Assembly (NCBI RefSeq): GCF_030380735.1
Contig: NZ_JAUDRZ010000008.1
Span: 1-64,000 of the forward strand
Length of the DNA: 64,000 nt
Source: Rhizobium sp. S152
Lineage (GTDB): Bacteria > Pseudomonadota > Alphaproteobacteria > Rhizobiales > Rhizobiaceae
Direction of reading: 5' to 3'
Positions within the stretch are counted from its first letter, which is position 1. The number at the start of each line of letters is the position of its first letter. This document shows positions 46,452 to 55,937 of the stretch, piece after piece. Below the pieces are notes generated by a model that saw only the letters and a list, made by a program, of their open reading frames with translations, searched no databases and was not told the origin of the DNA. The translations under genes were made by a program, and so were the position numbers.

Positions 46452-47072
46452 ATGACAAACGATTGTCGCATTTCTACCCGCAAGACGGGCGCAGTATTCT
46501 TCAATGGCGCGCTCGCGCTCATGCTACTGGCAGGCGGCGCCTTGGCGCAGGCAACGACCAGCCAGATGAACGGTCTGAAGCTGTCGCAGGACGAGCCGAT
46601 CCAGATCGAAAGCGACAAGCTGGAAATACACGACCAGGAAAAGACCGCCGATTTCACCGGCAACGTCAAGGTCGTGCAGGGTTCGACGACGCTGCAGGCT
46701 GGTCACATGACCGTCTTCTACAAGGCCAAGGCAGCCGACGCCGCCAAGGCTGGCGATGCGACCAAGGCCAGCGATGCAAAGGCGGCGACGCCGTCGATCG
46801 CCTCGGGCAGCGCCGACATCGACCACATTATCGTCACCGACAAGGTGTTCCTGAGCTCCGGAACGCAGACCGCGACCGCCGACAACGGCTCGTTCGACAT
46901 GGCCCAGCAGGTCTTCATCCTGAAGGGCGACAAGGTCGTCCTGTCCGATGGCGGCAACGTCTTCACCGGCTGCCAGCTGACGGTACACATGGCGACGGGG
47001 CAGGCGCAACTGGACAGCTGCGGGGGGCGCGTCCAGATTCAGCTTGATCCGAAATCACAGAAAAAGAACTGA
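46452..47072 (+). CDS. lptA: LPS transport periplasmic protein LptA
   Basis: 206 aa from ATG 46452, chosen since it gives a standard signal peptide (1-33, ending at GGALAQ); an earlier in-frame ATG at 46401 lies inside lptC. The OstA-like fold begins PIQIESDKLEIHDQEKTADFTGNVKVVQG. An insert rich in Ala, Lys and Asp repeats (AKAADAAKAGDATKASDAKAA, about 95-115) interrupts the jellyroll. LptA forms the bridge across the periplasm. Part of lptC-lptA-lptB. Confidence 0.9.
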   Translation: MTNDCRISTRKTGAVFFNGALALMLLAGGALAQATTSQMNGLKLSQDEPIQIESDKLEIHDQEKTADFTGNVKVVQGSTTLQAGHMTVFYKAKAADAAKAGDATKASDAKAATPSIASGSADIDHIIVTDKVFLSSGTQTATADNGSFDMAQQVFILKGDKVVLSDGGNVFTGCQLTVHMATGQAQLDSCGGRVQIQLDPKSQKKN

Positions 47073-47087
47073 CCCCGGCCAGACCTC

Positions 47088-47897
47088 GTGAAATTATTCT
47101 CGCTATCGACAAAGTCCGACAAGGCTGTCCCGCACGCTGCGGCAGATGCTGGTGCCGGTGACAAGAGCCGCTATCAGGGCACGCTCATCGCGCGCGGTCT
47201 GACCAAGACCTACAGCACGCGCCGTGTCGTCAACGGCGTATCGCTGGTCGTCCGTCGCGGCGAGGCCGTTGGCCTTCTCGGCCCGAACGGCGCCGGCAAG
47301 ACCACCTGTTTCTACATGATCACCGGCCTTGTGCCCGTCGATGAGGGCACGATCGAGATCGACGGCAACGACGTGACGACGATGCCGATGTATCGCCGTT
47401 CGCGCCTCGGCGTCGGCTATCTGCCGCAGGAAGCCTCGATCTTTCGCGGCCTGACGGTCGAGGAAAATATCCGCGCCGTGCTCGAAGTGCACGTCAAGGA
47501 CAAGGCGGAGCGCGAGAAGAAGCTCGACGAACTGCTCGAGGAATTCCATATTCGCAAGCTGCGCACCAGCGCCGCCGTGTCGCTGTCGGGCGGCGAGCGC
47601 CGCCGTCTCGAAATCGCCCGCGCGCTGGCGACCGACCCGACCTTCATGCTCCTCGACGAGCCGTTCGCCGGCGTCGATCCTATTTCCGTCGCCGATATCC
47701 AGAACCTCGTGCACCATCTGACGGCGCGCGGCATCGGCGTTCTCATCACCGACCACAATGTCCGCGAGACGCTCGGCCTCATCGACCGTGCCTATATCAT
47801 CCACGCGGGCGAGGTGCTGACCCATGGTCGCGCCAACGATATCGTCAACAATCCGGAAGTGCGCCGGCTCTATCTCGGCGACAATTTCAGCCTTTGA
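47088..47897 (+). CDS. lptB: LPS export ATP-binding protein LptB
   Basis: 269 aa, GTG start. The first 30 residues are a low-complexity extension. Walker A GPNGAGKT is at 65-72, the signature LSGGERRRLE and Walker B FMLLDEPFAGVD follow. LptB is the ATPase that powers lipopolysaccharide export through LptFG. Its position between lptA and rpoN is conserved widely; rpoN follows about 160 bases downstream. Confidence 0.95.
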   Translation: MKLFSLSTKSDKAVPHAAADAGAGDKSRYQGTLIARGLTKTYSTRRVVNGVSLVVRRGEAVGLLGPNGAGKTTCFYMITGLVPVDEGTIEIDGNDVTTMPMYRRSRLGVGYLPQEASIFRGLTVEENIRAVLEVHVKDKAEREKKLDELLEEFHIRKLRTSAAVSLSGGERRRLEIARALATDPTFMLLDEPFAGVDPISVADIQNLVHHLTARGIGVLITDHNVRETLGLIDRAYIIHAGEVLTHGRANDIVNNPEVRRLYLGDNFSL

Positions 47898-48053
47898 TGC
47901 GAGCCCCGGTGACGGAAATTCACCTTCCCGTCACACTTCCGCTTGACCAAATCCAATAAAAAAGCAATTTTTGGGCCAACTTGGATTTCCGTGGCCTGGG
48001 CGGCCGGCAGGACGCGGTTTCCCGGAGGAGTAAAACGGGAGTTTCGCGTCCGC

Positions 48054-49616
48054 ATGGCACTGTCGGCCAACCTTTTCCTGCGCCAAAGCCAGTCATTGGT
48101 GATGACACCGCAACTGATGCAATCCATCCAGTTGCTGCAGATGACGCATTTCGAGCTCACGCAGTTCATCGCGCAGGAAGTCGAGAAAAACCCCCTGCTC
48201 GAGTTTCCGTCAAATGATGCCGAAACAGGCAGCGAGCGTGGCGGCGATGACGACGACGCCTTCCAGCGCCAGTCGGAAGACACCGGTTCCGATGACGGAT
48301 ATGACAGCCGCTCGGAGGTTCTCTCCGCTGACTGGTACGAAAGCGACGGCAGCGCCGGAAGCAGCCGCCTGACCGACGAACTCGATGCCAACTATGCCAA
48401 TGTCTATCCCGACGACGGTGCTCCCGTGCGCGCCGACGCGCCGGAGCTGATGAGCCAGTGGAAGTCGATGCCTGGTGGCGGAGAGGCGGCGGAAGGCTAT
48501 GATCTCGATGATTTCGTCGCCGGCCAGGTCTCGCTGCGCGATCACCTGACCCAGCAACTACCCTTCGTCCTGCCCGACATGACCGATCGCATGATCGCCC
48601 AGCATCTGGTCGACCAGCTCGACGAAGCCGGATATCTGCAGGGTGAGGCGGCCGAGGTCTCCGAGCGGCTTGGCGCGGACCTCGGCGATGTCGAGCGCGT
48701 CATTGCCGCCTTGCAGACGCTTGATCCACCGGGCGTTTTCGCCCGCAACCTTTCGGAATGCCTGGCGATCCAGCTGCGTCAGAAAGACCGCTTTGATCCC
48801 GCCATGCAAGCCTTCGTCGGCAATCTCGAACTGCTCGCCCGCCGCGATTTCGCGACTTTGAAGCGGCTTTGCGGCGTCGACGAGGAAGATCTGCTCGACA
48901 TGCTGACCGAGATCCGGCAGCTGAATCCGAAACCCGGTAGCGGCTTCGAGGCGGGCATATCCGAAGGCATCACGCCTGATGTCGTGGTGCGGCCCTCGTC
49001 GGACGGAAGCTGGCTGGTCGAGCTCAATCCCGATACGCTGCCGCGCGTGCTGGTCAACCAGGCCTATTTCTCCAAGGTCACGAAGAACGGCCAGGATCAC
49101 GCCTTCCTGTCGGAATGCCTGCAGACGGCGAACTGGCTGACGCGAAGCCTCGACCAGCGCGCCAAGACCATCATGAAGGTGGCGACGGAGATCGTCCGGC
49201 AGCAGGATGCATTCCTGATGCACGGTGTCGACCATCTGCGCCCGCTCAACCTGAAAACCGTGGCCGACGCCATCAAGATGCACGAATCGACCGTCAGTCG
49301 CGTGACATCAAACAAGTACATGCTGACCCCCCGCGGCCTGTTCGAGCTCAAATATTTCTTCACGGTTTCGATCAGCGCGGTCGAGGGCGGCGACAGTCAT
49401 TCGGCTGAAGCGGTGCGTCACAAGATCCGCGCGCTGATCGCGCAGGAGAGCCCGGATGCCGTGCTGTCGGACGACGATATCGTCGAGATCCTGAAGAAGA
49501 GCGGCATCGATCTTGCCCGACGTACGGTTGCAAAGTACCGGGAGGCCATGAACATTGCCTCCTCGGTCCAGCGTCGCCGGGAGAAGCGGGCATTGGCCAA
49601 GGTCGCGGGTTTCTGA
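48054..49616 (+). CDS. rpoN: RNA polymerase sigma-54 factor
   Basis: 520 aa from ATG 48054, where the conserved opening MALSANLFLRQSQSLVMTPQ begins; the frame is open further upstream. Region I is Gln/Leu-rich, region II acidic (about 60-150), region III core-binding, and the RpoN box ARRTVAKYREA lies close to the end. Sigma-54 controls nitrogen and dicarboxylate genes and needs enhancer-binding activators. It is followed by hpf and ptsN, the usual rpoN cluster. Confidence 0.97.
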   Translation: MALSANLFLRQSQSLVMTPQLMQSIQLLQMTHFELTQFIAQEVEKNPLLEFPSNDAETGSERGGDDDDAFQRQSEDTGSDDGYDSRSEVLSADWYESDGSAGSSRLTDELDANYANVYPDDGAPVRADAPELMSQWKSMPGGGEAAEGYDLDDFVAGQVSLRDHLTQQLPFVLPDMTDRMIAQHLVDQLDEAGYLQGEAAEVSERLGADLGDVERVIAALQTLDPPGVFARNLSECLAIQLRQKDRFDPAMQAFVGNLELLARRDFATLKRLCGVDEEDLLDMLTEIRQLNPKPGSGFEAGISEGITPDVVVRPSSDGSWLVELNPDTLPRVLVNQAYFSKVTKNGQDHAFLSECLQTANWLTRSLDQRAKTIMKVATEIVRQQDAFLMHGVDHLRPLNLKTVADAIKMHESTVSRVTSNKYMLTPRGLFELKYFFTVSISAVEGGDSHSAEAVRHKIRALIAQESPDAVLSDDDIVEILKKSGIDLARRTVAKYREAMNIASSVQRRREKRALAKVAGF

Positions 49617-49671
49617 GGAAGACTCGGATCAACCGCTGGGCGTATTTGCAACCCCTGAATTAGTGCGTGTG

Positions 49672-49700
49672 TTGACTCTTTGGTAACTTCTCGTTAGAAG
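49672..49700 (+). promoter_or_regulatory. Possible promoter of hpf
   Basis: TTGACT (49672-49677) and TAGAAG (49695-49700) with a 17-base spacer, in the 253-base rpoN-hpf gap. It would give hpf and ptsN their own transcript with a leader of about 160 bases. A stretch near 49812-49825 resembles a RIME arm but is too short to call. Confidence 0.4.
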
Positions 49701-49869
49701 CCCGCCGCAATCGACGCTGTGGACAGCGTATTGAGTTATCCCCATCATCCTCAGGATGCGCCGAGCCAGCGACTTCAGTCGATCTTGCTTGAGTTCACCT
49801 GAAATGCTTGGATGAGGGGGAGCCTTGGCGTAAACTGATACTCGCAACCACTATAAGAAGGGAAACTCC

Positions 49870-50445
49870 ATGAGTGTGCGTGTATCCGGTAAACATATGG
49901 AAATTGGTGACTCGTTCCGTCAGCGGATTGAGGACCAAATCGGTGTCGCCGTGACGAAGTACTTTGACGGAGGCTATTCTAGCCAGGTTATCGTGCAGAA
50001 AGCCAATGCCCGGTTTTCCGCCGATTGCAAGGTTCACCTGGACAGCGGTGTTGTTCTCCATGCCGCCGGAGAGGCCATGGACCCGCAGCTGGCTTTCGAT
50101 GCCGCTTCGGAACGTATCGAGAAGCGACTTCGCCGTTACAAGCGCAAGCTCAAGGATCATCACGCAGGCAATCATGTGAACGGCTCGGCGGAAGTCGCCT
50201 ACACCGTCATGGATGGCATGCCGGACCACGATGATGAGATTCCGGATGATTTTGCGCCGGCGATCGTCGCCGAAAGCACGAAGCAACTGAAGACCATGTC
50301 CGTCGCGACCGCCGTGATGGCGCTCGACATGACGGACGAACCGCTGCTGCTCTTCCGCAGCCCCGGTAAAGAACAATTGAACATCGTTTACCGTCGTCAT
50401 GATGGTAACATTGGCTGGATTGATGCGGCCAACATCAAAGGCTGA
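49870..50445 (+). CDS. hpf: Ribosome hibernation promoting factor, long form
   Basis: 191 aa. The N-terminal S30AE domain (1-105; MSVRVSGKHMEIGDSFRQRIEDQI) is joined by a linker to the C-terminal dimerisation domain (about 130-191; EPLLLFRSPGKEQLNIVYRR). The long form dimerises 70S ribosomes into 100S particles in stationary phase. In rpoN clusters this gene was first described as a sigma-54 modulation protein. Confidence 0.95.
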   Translation: MSVRVSGKHMEIGDSFRQRIEDQIGVAVTKYFDGGYSSQVIVQKANARFSADCKVHLDSGVVLHAAGEAMDPQLAFDAASERIEKRLRRYKRKLKDHHAGNHVNGSAEVAYTVMDGMPDHDDEIPDDFAPAIVAESTKQLKTMSVATAVMALDMTDEPLLLFRSPGKEQLNIVYRRHDGNIGWIDAANIKG

Positions 50446-50456
50446 GATCAAGGCGA

Positions 50457-50484
50457 GGGGCGGCAGTAGCGCTGCCGCTCCCCC
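50457..50484 (+). terminator. Hairpin between hpf and ptsN
   Basis: GGGGCGGCAG and CTGCCGCTCCCC pair with one bulge around a short loop, followed by TCTTGG. It is too weak in T to be a full terminator. It may act as an attenuator or stabilise the hpf mRNA end. Confidence 0.4.
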
Positions 50485-50507
50485 TCTTGGCGCAGAAGGA
50501 AAATAAA

Positions 50508-50972
50508 ATGGCTTTGGCAGATTTGCTGCAGCAAAATGCGATCATCCCCGCCCTCAGGGTAAATTCCAAGAAGCAGCTCCTCCAGGAATTGGCGTCTAAG
50601 GCGTCCAAGGTCACCGGGCTGTCCGAGCGGGAGATTTTCGACGTTGTCCTTCAGCGCGAGCGTCTCGGCTCGACCGGCGTGGGCAATGGGATCGCCATTC
50701 CGCACGGCAAGCTCGCCAGCGTGACCTCCATCGTCGGCGTTTTCGCGCGTCTCGATCAGCCGGTCGACTTCGAAGCGCTGGACGACCAGCCCGTGGACCT
50801 GGTGTTCCTGCTGCTCGCTCCGGAAGGTGCGGGTGCGGATCACCTGAAGGCGCTGTCGCGCATCGCCCGCGTGCTGCGCGACCACGATCTCGTCGCCAAG
50901 CTTCGCGCGACCGATTCAGCCTCGGCGATCTATGCCTTCCTCAACGAAGAGCAGACGTCGAACGCGGCCTGA
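50508..50972 (+). CDS. ptsN: PTS IIA-like nitrogen regulatory protein (EIIA-Ntr)
   Basis: 154 aa from ATG 50508 behind AGAAGGAA. The phosphorylation site is His66 in IPHGKL. EIIA-Ntr gets phosphate from PtsP-PtsO; in rhizobia it affects potassium transport, ABC transporters and PHB metabolism. It closes the rpoN-hpf-ptsN cluster and is followed by a strong terminator. Confidence 0.95.
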   Translation: MALADLLQQNAIIPALRVNSKKQLLQELASKASKVTGLSEREIFDVVLQRERLGSTGVGNGIAIPHGKLASVTSIVGVFARLDQPVDFEALDDQPVDLVFLLLAPEGAGADHLKALSRIARVLRDHDLVAKLRATDSASAIYAFLNEEQTSNAA

Positions 50973-50994
50973 ACCATTTCGCTTCACGATGAGA

Positions 50995-51023
50995 AAAGGC
51001 GCCGGATCGCTCCGGCGCCTTTC
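50995..51023. terminator. Bidirectional terminator between ptsN and mcp
   Basis: GGCGCCGGA (50998-51006) and TCCGGCGCC (51011-51019) on a TCGC loop, with AAA before and TTTCTTTG after. It serves the convergent ptsN and chemoreceptor genes. Confidence 0.85.
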
Positions 51024-51044
51024 TTTGTTTGGCTCTGGCCGTCC

Positions 51045-53390
51045 TCAGAACTCTTCCCAGTTGTCCTGTGCCAATGCTGCCGATCCGTGCGTCTGCGGCA
51101 CGGCCATGCGGCGCGGTGCCGGTGCCGGCGCTGCCGGGCGGTAGGCGGGTGCTGCCGAAGGTGTGCGCATCTGCTGGGCGGTGGAGCGCAGAGCCGAGGC
51201 ATGGCCGGCGCCGGTGACGCGGAAGCGGGCGACGAGCTGCTTCAGCGTCTGTGCCTCGTCGTTCAGCGCCACGCTGGCAGCCGTCGTTTCCTCGACCATG
51301 GCGGCGTTCTGCTGCGTCACCTGGTCCATCTGGTTCATGGCCTGGCTGACTTCCTTCAGGCCGACGGCCTGTTCGCTGGCGGAAGCCGAGATCTCGCGGA
51401 TCAGGCCATTGATGCCCATCACCTGCTCGGAAATCTTGTGCAGCGTATCGCCTGCGCGGCCGACCAGTTCGACGCCTTCCTTGACCTGCACGGCCGAGGT
51501 GTTGATCAGCGTCTTGATCTCCTTGGCGGCGTTGGCGGAGCGCTGCGCCAGTTCACGAACTTCCTGCGCGACGACCGCGAAGCCCTTGCCGGCTTCCCCG
51601 GCGCGGGCCGCCTCGACGCCTGCATTCAGAGCAAGCAGGTTGGTCTGGAAAGCGATCTCGTCGATGACCCCGATGATGCGGGAGACCTCGGTCGAGGACT
51701 GCTCGATGCCGTGCATCGAGGCGATCGCCTTGCTGACGACCTCGCCGGAGCGTTCGGCGTTCTCGCAGGCGTGGTTGACGTTTTCAGCCGCCGTACGCGC
51801 ATTGTCCGCGCTCGAATTGACCTGTGCGGTCAGCTCGTTCAGCGCCGCCGCGGTCTCTTCCAGGCTCGCTGCCTGCTGCTCGGTGCGCTTGGCGAGGTCG
51901 GAGGCGCTGCCGCTGATCTCGCTCGTGCCGGAGCCGATGTTGGTGACGCTGAAGTTCATCGTCGTGATCGTTTCTTCCAGCGCGGCGAGTGCCGCGTTGA
52001 AGTCCTGCTTCAGCTTGTCGTACTCGCCCGGGAAGTCCTCGTTGATGCGGTGGCCGAGGTTGCCTTGGGACAGCTCGGATAGACCGGCGCCGACGATCGA
52101 GACGATCCGGCGCTGCAGGGCGACGGATTGCGTGCGCTCGCTCTCGGAGCGGCCACGTTCGGCCTCGGCGGCGTCGCGCTGGTTGTTCGCCTCGGTTTCG
52201 AGGCGCTGCGTATCGGCGAGCGCGAAGCGGAAGCCTTCCAGCGCCTTGGCGACCGAGCCGATCTCGTCGGCGCGATCCTGGCCGGCGACAGCCTGCTCGT
52301 AGCGGCCGTCGCTGAGCGCCTTGACGCTCGAAACCAGGCCGGCGAGCGGACGCTGCACGAAGGCGCGAACGGCGAAGTAAAGCGCCAGCATGACGGCGGC
52401 AAGCACCAGGATGCCGGCAACGATCATCATGACGGTCTGGTCCTGCACAGGCGCATTGATGGCGCTGTGCGGCACGTCGACCAGGATGACCCAGTTGGTG
52501 TTCACGTCGGGCAAGGCGAAGGGATAGACGACGCGGTCGAACTGTTCGCCGCCATCGATGGCGAGATCCTTGACGACGGAAGGGGAAAGCGTGGAAAGGG
52601 CGCTCTTGACGGCCTCGGTGCCTTCGCCCTCATAGGGCTTCATCGCCATATCCTTGGACGGCGCGACGATCCACTTGCCGCCCTGCGACAGAAGGGTCAC
52701 GCGGCCGGTGCCGAAGGGGTGGAGGCTGCCGAGCTTGTCGGCCAACGCCTTGAGCGAGATGTCGACGCCGCTGACGCCGATCATCTTGCCACCAGACATC
52801 ACCGGATAGCCGATCGAGGTCATGGCGGTGTTCTCGCCGGTGGTGCTCTCGGCATAAGGCGAGGAGATCGCGCCCTTCTTGCTCGCGGCCGCCAGGCTGT
52901 ACCACTCGGCCTTGTAGTCGGAATTGAAGACGGAGAAGGTGTAGCCGCCGTCCTTGGTCTTGGTCCAGTAGGCGTTCAGCGCGCCGGTCTTGTCGGAGCC
53001 GAGATCGGTCCGGCCGGCGAGATTGGGCGACTGCCCGTCGAATGCGTTGGGCTCCTCGCCGAACCAGCTGCCGAAGGCGAACTGGTTGCGCTCGACATTG
53101 GCCTTCAGCAGATCGACGACGGCCTTGCGATCGAGATACTTGGCTTCATGACCGCGGCCGATGATGCCGGCGGTGGAGCGCGCCGCGCCTGCGAGCTCGC
53201 CGACGGAGGAAGCGACTTCATTGGCGATCGCCCGTGCCTCGAGGTTCGCCTGGTCCATTGTCAGCGTCCGCACGCGGTCGCGCGTTTCGTCGATCAGGAA
53301 AAAGTTGGAAACGAGAAGAACCAGCGCGATTGCCACGCCGGTTATGAGGATGAGCTTGGCCGCAAGCGATTTCATGCGAAAGATGAACAT
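51045..53390 (-). CDS. Transmembrane methyl-accepting chemotaxis protein
   Basis: 781 aa from ATG 53390 behind GAGGACT. Membrane segment 1 (about 9-31), a periplasmic double-Cache-like sensor (to about 320), segment 2, HAMP, then a long signalling domain with [22 protein letters not shown]. The last residues are NWEEF, the pentapeptide that tethers CheR and CheB in alphaproteobacterial receptors. The ligand is unknown; Cache sensors often bind amino acids or carboxylates. The 215-base upstream gap has a 7-bp stem at 53411-53436. Confidence 0.93.
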   Translation of the reverse strand: MFIFRMKSLAAKLILITGVAIALVLLVSNFFLIDETRDRVRTLTMDQANLEARAIANEVASSVGELAGAARSTAGIIGRGHEAKYLDRKAVVDLLKANVERNQFAFGSWFGEEPNAFDGQSPNLAGRTDLGSDKTGALNAYWTKTKDGGYTFSVFNSDYKAEWYSLAAASKKGAISSPYAESTTGENTAMTSIGYPVMSGGKMIGVSGVDISLKALADKLGSLHPFGTGRVTLLSQGGKWIVAPSKDMAMKPYEGEGTEAVKSALSTLSPSVVKDLAIDGGEQFDRVVYPFALPDVNTNWVILVDVPHSAINAPVQDQTVMMIVAGILVLAAVMLALYFAVRAFVQRPLAGLVSSVKALSDGRYEQAVAGQDRADEIGSVAKALEGFRFALADTQRLETEANNQRDAAEAERGRSESERTQSVALQRRIVSIVGAGLSELSQGNLGHRINEDFPGEYDKLKQDFNAALAALEETITTMNFSVTNIGSGTSEISGSASDLAKRTEQQAASLEETAAALNELTAQVNSSADNARTAAENVNHACENAERSGEVVSKAIASMHGIEQSSTEVSRIIGVIDEIAFQTNLLALNAGVEAARAGEAGKGFAVVAQEVRELAQRSANAAKEIKTLINTSAVQVKEGVELVGRAGDTLHKISEQVMGINGLIREISASASEQAVGLKEVSQAMNQMDQVTQQNAAMVEETTAASVALNDEAQTLKQLVARFRVTGAGHASALRSTAQQMRTPSAAPAYRPAAPAPAPRRMAVPQTHGSAALAQDNWEEF

Positions 53391-53605
53391 GGAGTCCTCA
53401 AGGGGGGTATGCGCCGGATGGGGCATTCACCGGCGCAGCGAGCAAGGCGTCGCTCCCTCATGGAGCCGCCGCGTCACGGCCAGCCTTCAGCAAGGTCTGG
53501 CAGTCCACGGCAACATCTCCAGAATCTCTTAAATTTGAATGAAATCCAACTGAAATACCCCGGTGCACAAGGGATGTAGGCCCCCATGTCGCCGCCGGGA
53601 TTGGG

Positions 53606-54505
53606 CTAGAGTTTGTTTGCGACTTCCGCGCTCTCGGGGATCGACGGCTGGGCACCCTGCTTGAGGCAGGCGAGCGATCCGGCGACGGCGGCGCGGCGCA
53701 GCGCAGTCTCGAAATCGAGCCCCTCATCGAGGCTGGCGGCGAAGTAGCCGCAGAACGTGTCGCCGGCGCCGACGGTATCGACGGGCTCGATTTTCAACCC
53801 GGTGGCCTGGAAGATTTGCCCGTCGCGGATGGCGATCACGCCGTCGGCGCCGAGCGTCACGATCAGCGTCTGTCCGGTCTCCGCATGCAGCCTCTTCAGC
53901 GAAGCCTCGCGTGCGGCGGCATCCATCCCGTCGACGCCGGCCAGGAGCTCGAACTCCGTTTCATTGGCGATGACGATGTCGGCCAGCCGTCCGAGACGCG
54001 CCGCGTCCGCAATCAGCGGCGCCAGGTTGAGAACCGTGCGGATACCCTTTGCCCTGGCCGCCGCCAGCGCGCGCTCGACGGCGGGCGCCGACACTTCGAG
54101 CTGCAGCATCAGGATGTCTTCCTTGCTCATGCCGGCGATCGCCGCATCCGCATCCGCCGCCGTCACGGTGCCATTGGCGCCGGGAACGACCGCGATCATG
54201 TTCTCTCCGTCGCCGCCGACGAGGATCAGCGCCGTGCCGGTCGGTTCGTCGACCTTCTTAACACTACCAAGTTCGGTGCCAGCGTCCTTGAGCAGGGCCA
54301 GCGCCGCCTCGGCGAAACCATCCCGGCCGACAGCCCCGGCCATATGCACCGTGCAGCCAGCCCGGCGCGCTGCCAGAGCCTGGTTGGCGCCCTTGCCACC
54401 GGCCGCCGTCGAAAAGCCGTTGCCGGCCACGGTTTCGCCGGGCTTGGGCAGGCGCGAAGTGGTGGCGATGAGGTCCATGTTGATGGAGCCGAAGACTGTG
54501 ATCAT
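53606..54505 (-). CDS. rbsK: Ribokinase
   Basis: 299 aa from ATG 54505. PfkB fold with the opening FGSINMDL, the sugar-binding GGKGANQ at 36-42 and the catalytic DTVGAGDTFCG near the end, whose Asp is the base. It phosphorylates ribose to ribose-5-phosphate. No rbsDABC transport genes are near; together with the nucleoside hydrolase at 6436 it could recycle ribose from nucleosides. Confidence 0.88.
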   Translation of the reverse strand: MITVFGSINMDLIATTSRLPKPGETVAGNGFSTAAGGKGANQALAARRAGCTVHMAGAVGRDGFAEAALALLKDAGTELGSVKKVDEPTGTALILVGGDGENMIAVVPGANGTVTAADADAAIAGMSKEDILMLQLEVSAPAVERALAAARAKGIRTVLNLAPLIADAARLGRLADIVIANETEFELLAGVDGMDAAAREASLKRLHAETGQTLIVTLGADGVIAIRDGQIFQATGLKIEPVDTVGAGDTFCGYFAASLDEGLDFETALRRAAVAGSLACLKQGAQPSIPESAEVANKL

Positions 54506-54556
54506 GAGGGTGTCCCGTCCGAATGCTTTTGTTTGGGCGCGACACTGCACAAGGGC

Positions 54557-55753
54557 TTACTCGTCGTCAACCACCCTGAGCTTCAGCAGCCCGGTCCGGC
54601 TCTCGACCGACTTCGCCGTCTCGCTGTCGCGTTCCGGTTTCGCGCTCTCGCCGCTTTCGAACTCCAGCGCCTCGATCTTCGAGCCGCGCTTGGTCAGCTT
54701 GTCGGCGGAGGTGACGATCATGTCGACATCCTTCTGCGCCATGGCGAAGTGGCCCTGCAGCTTGCGCACGCGCTCGTCCAGCCGGCCGAGATCGTCCATC
54801 AGGTGGGCGACCTCGCCCTGGATGACATTGGCCTGCGCCCGCATCCGCTGGTCCTTCAGCACCGCCTGGATCACCTGGATCGACAGCATCAGCAGCGACG
54901 GCGAGACGATGACGATCCGCGACCGGTGCGCCTTCTGCACGATCGCCTCGAAATTCTCATGAATCTCCGCGAAGATCGATTCCGAGGGCACGAACATGAA
55001 GGCTGTGTCCTGCGTCTCGCCCTGAAGCAGGTATTTCTCGGAGATATCGCGAATGTGGATCTCCATGTCGCGACGGAACTGCTGCGAGGCGACCTTGGCG
55101 CCATCAGGCCCGCCGGCATCGCGGATGGCGTTCCAGGCCTCGAGCGGAAACTTGGCGTCGATGACGAGCGGCGGCGCTCCGTTCGGCATGCGGATGATGC
55201 AGTCCGGGCGCGAGCCGTTAGAAAGGGTGTGCTGGAAGGCATAGGCGCCCATCGGCAACCCGTCGGCCACGATGGTCTCCATGCGCGACTGGCCGAAGGC
55301 GCCGCGCGTCTGTTTGTTGGAGAGGATCGCCTGCAGGCCGACCACGTCCTTCGCCAATGTCTGGATGTTGTTCTGCGCCGCGTCGATCACGGCCAGCCGC
55401 TCCTGCAGCCTCTGCAGGTTTTCATGTGTCGATTTCGTCTGTTCGCTGATCGTGGTGCTGACGCGCTGCGTCATGCCGTCCAGCCGCTGGTTGATGGCCT
55501 GGTTCAGCTCCGCCTGGCGCGAGCCGAAGACCTCCGCCATCGTCGCCATGCGCCCATGCATCTCCGCCTGGATCCTAAGGAGCTCGGCCATCCTGTCGTC
55601 GGCATCGGCCGCCTGTTCGCGCCGCAATTGGCCGCCGCGCAGCAGAAGCACGATCATCAGCAGGATAACGGCCGCGATCGCCCCGCCGGCGAGCGCCAGC
55701 GTTCCGGGACCGATCTGCGAAAGGAGGTATTGAAGCGACTCGGATGTGTTCAT
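54557..55753 (-). CDS. rmuC: RmuC-family DNA recombination protein
   Basis: 398 aa. One N-terminal membrane segment (about 18-39), a coiled coil (45-145) and the restriction-endonuclease-like core (about 150-330) with VIDAKFPLEAW and FVPSESIFAEI. RmuC limits DNA inversions at short repeats in E. coli; the biochemical act is unknown. It lies 52 bases upstream of rbsK on the same strand. Confidence 0.92.
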   Translation of the reverse strand: MNTSESLQYLLSQIGPGTLALAGGAIAAVILLMIVLLLRGGQLRREQAADADDRMAELLRIQAEMHGRMATMAEVFGSRQAELNQAINQRLDGMTQRVSTTISEQTKSTHENLQRLQERLAVIDAAQNNIQTLAKDVVGLQAILSNKQTRGAFGQSRMETIVADGLPMGAYAFQHTLSNGSRPDCIIRMPNGAPPLVIDAKFPLEAWNAIRDAGGPDGAKVASQQFRRDMEIHIRDISEKYLLQGETQDTAFMFVPSESIFAEIHENFEAIVQKAHRSRIVIVSPSLLMLSIQVIQAVLKDQRMRAQANVIQGEVAHLMDDLGRLDERVRKLQGHFAMAQKDVDMIVTSADKLTKRGSKIEALEFESGESAKPERDSETAKSVESRTGLLKLRVVDDE

Positions 55754-55937
55754 GCTGGCAGCATAACAAAATGCATGCGGCTGGCTAGATCAAAACGTGA
55801 ACATATTCAGGGCGCGCTGAACCCGGTCACACGATAGGCACCAATAATCCAATGCTGATTTAACCATTGCTCAACTATATTCTCGGAAAGCTCTGCTTCA
55901 ACTTCCCGTTTAACGTCAGCCGCAAAGCAGAGACATC

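Noticed and set aside
49812..49826. RIME fragment before hpf
   Set aside because: Only about 14 bases resemble the outer arm, which can occur by chance.
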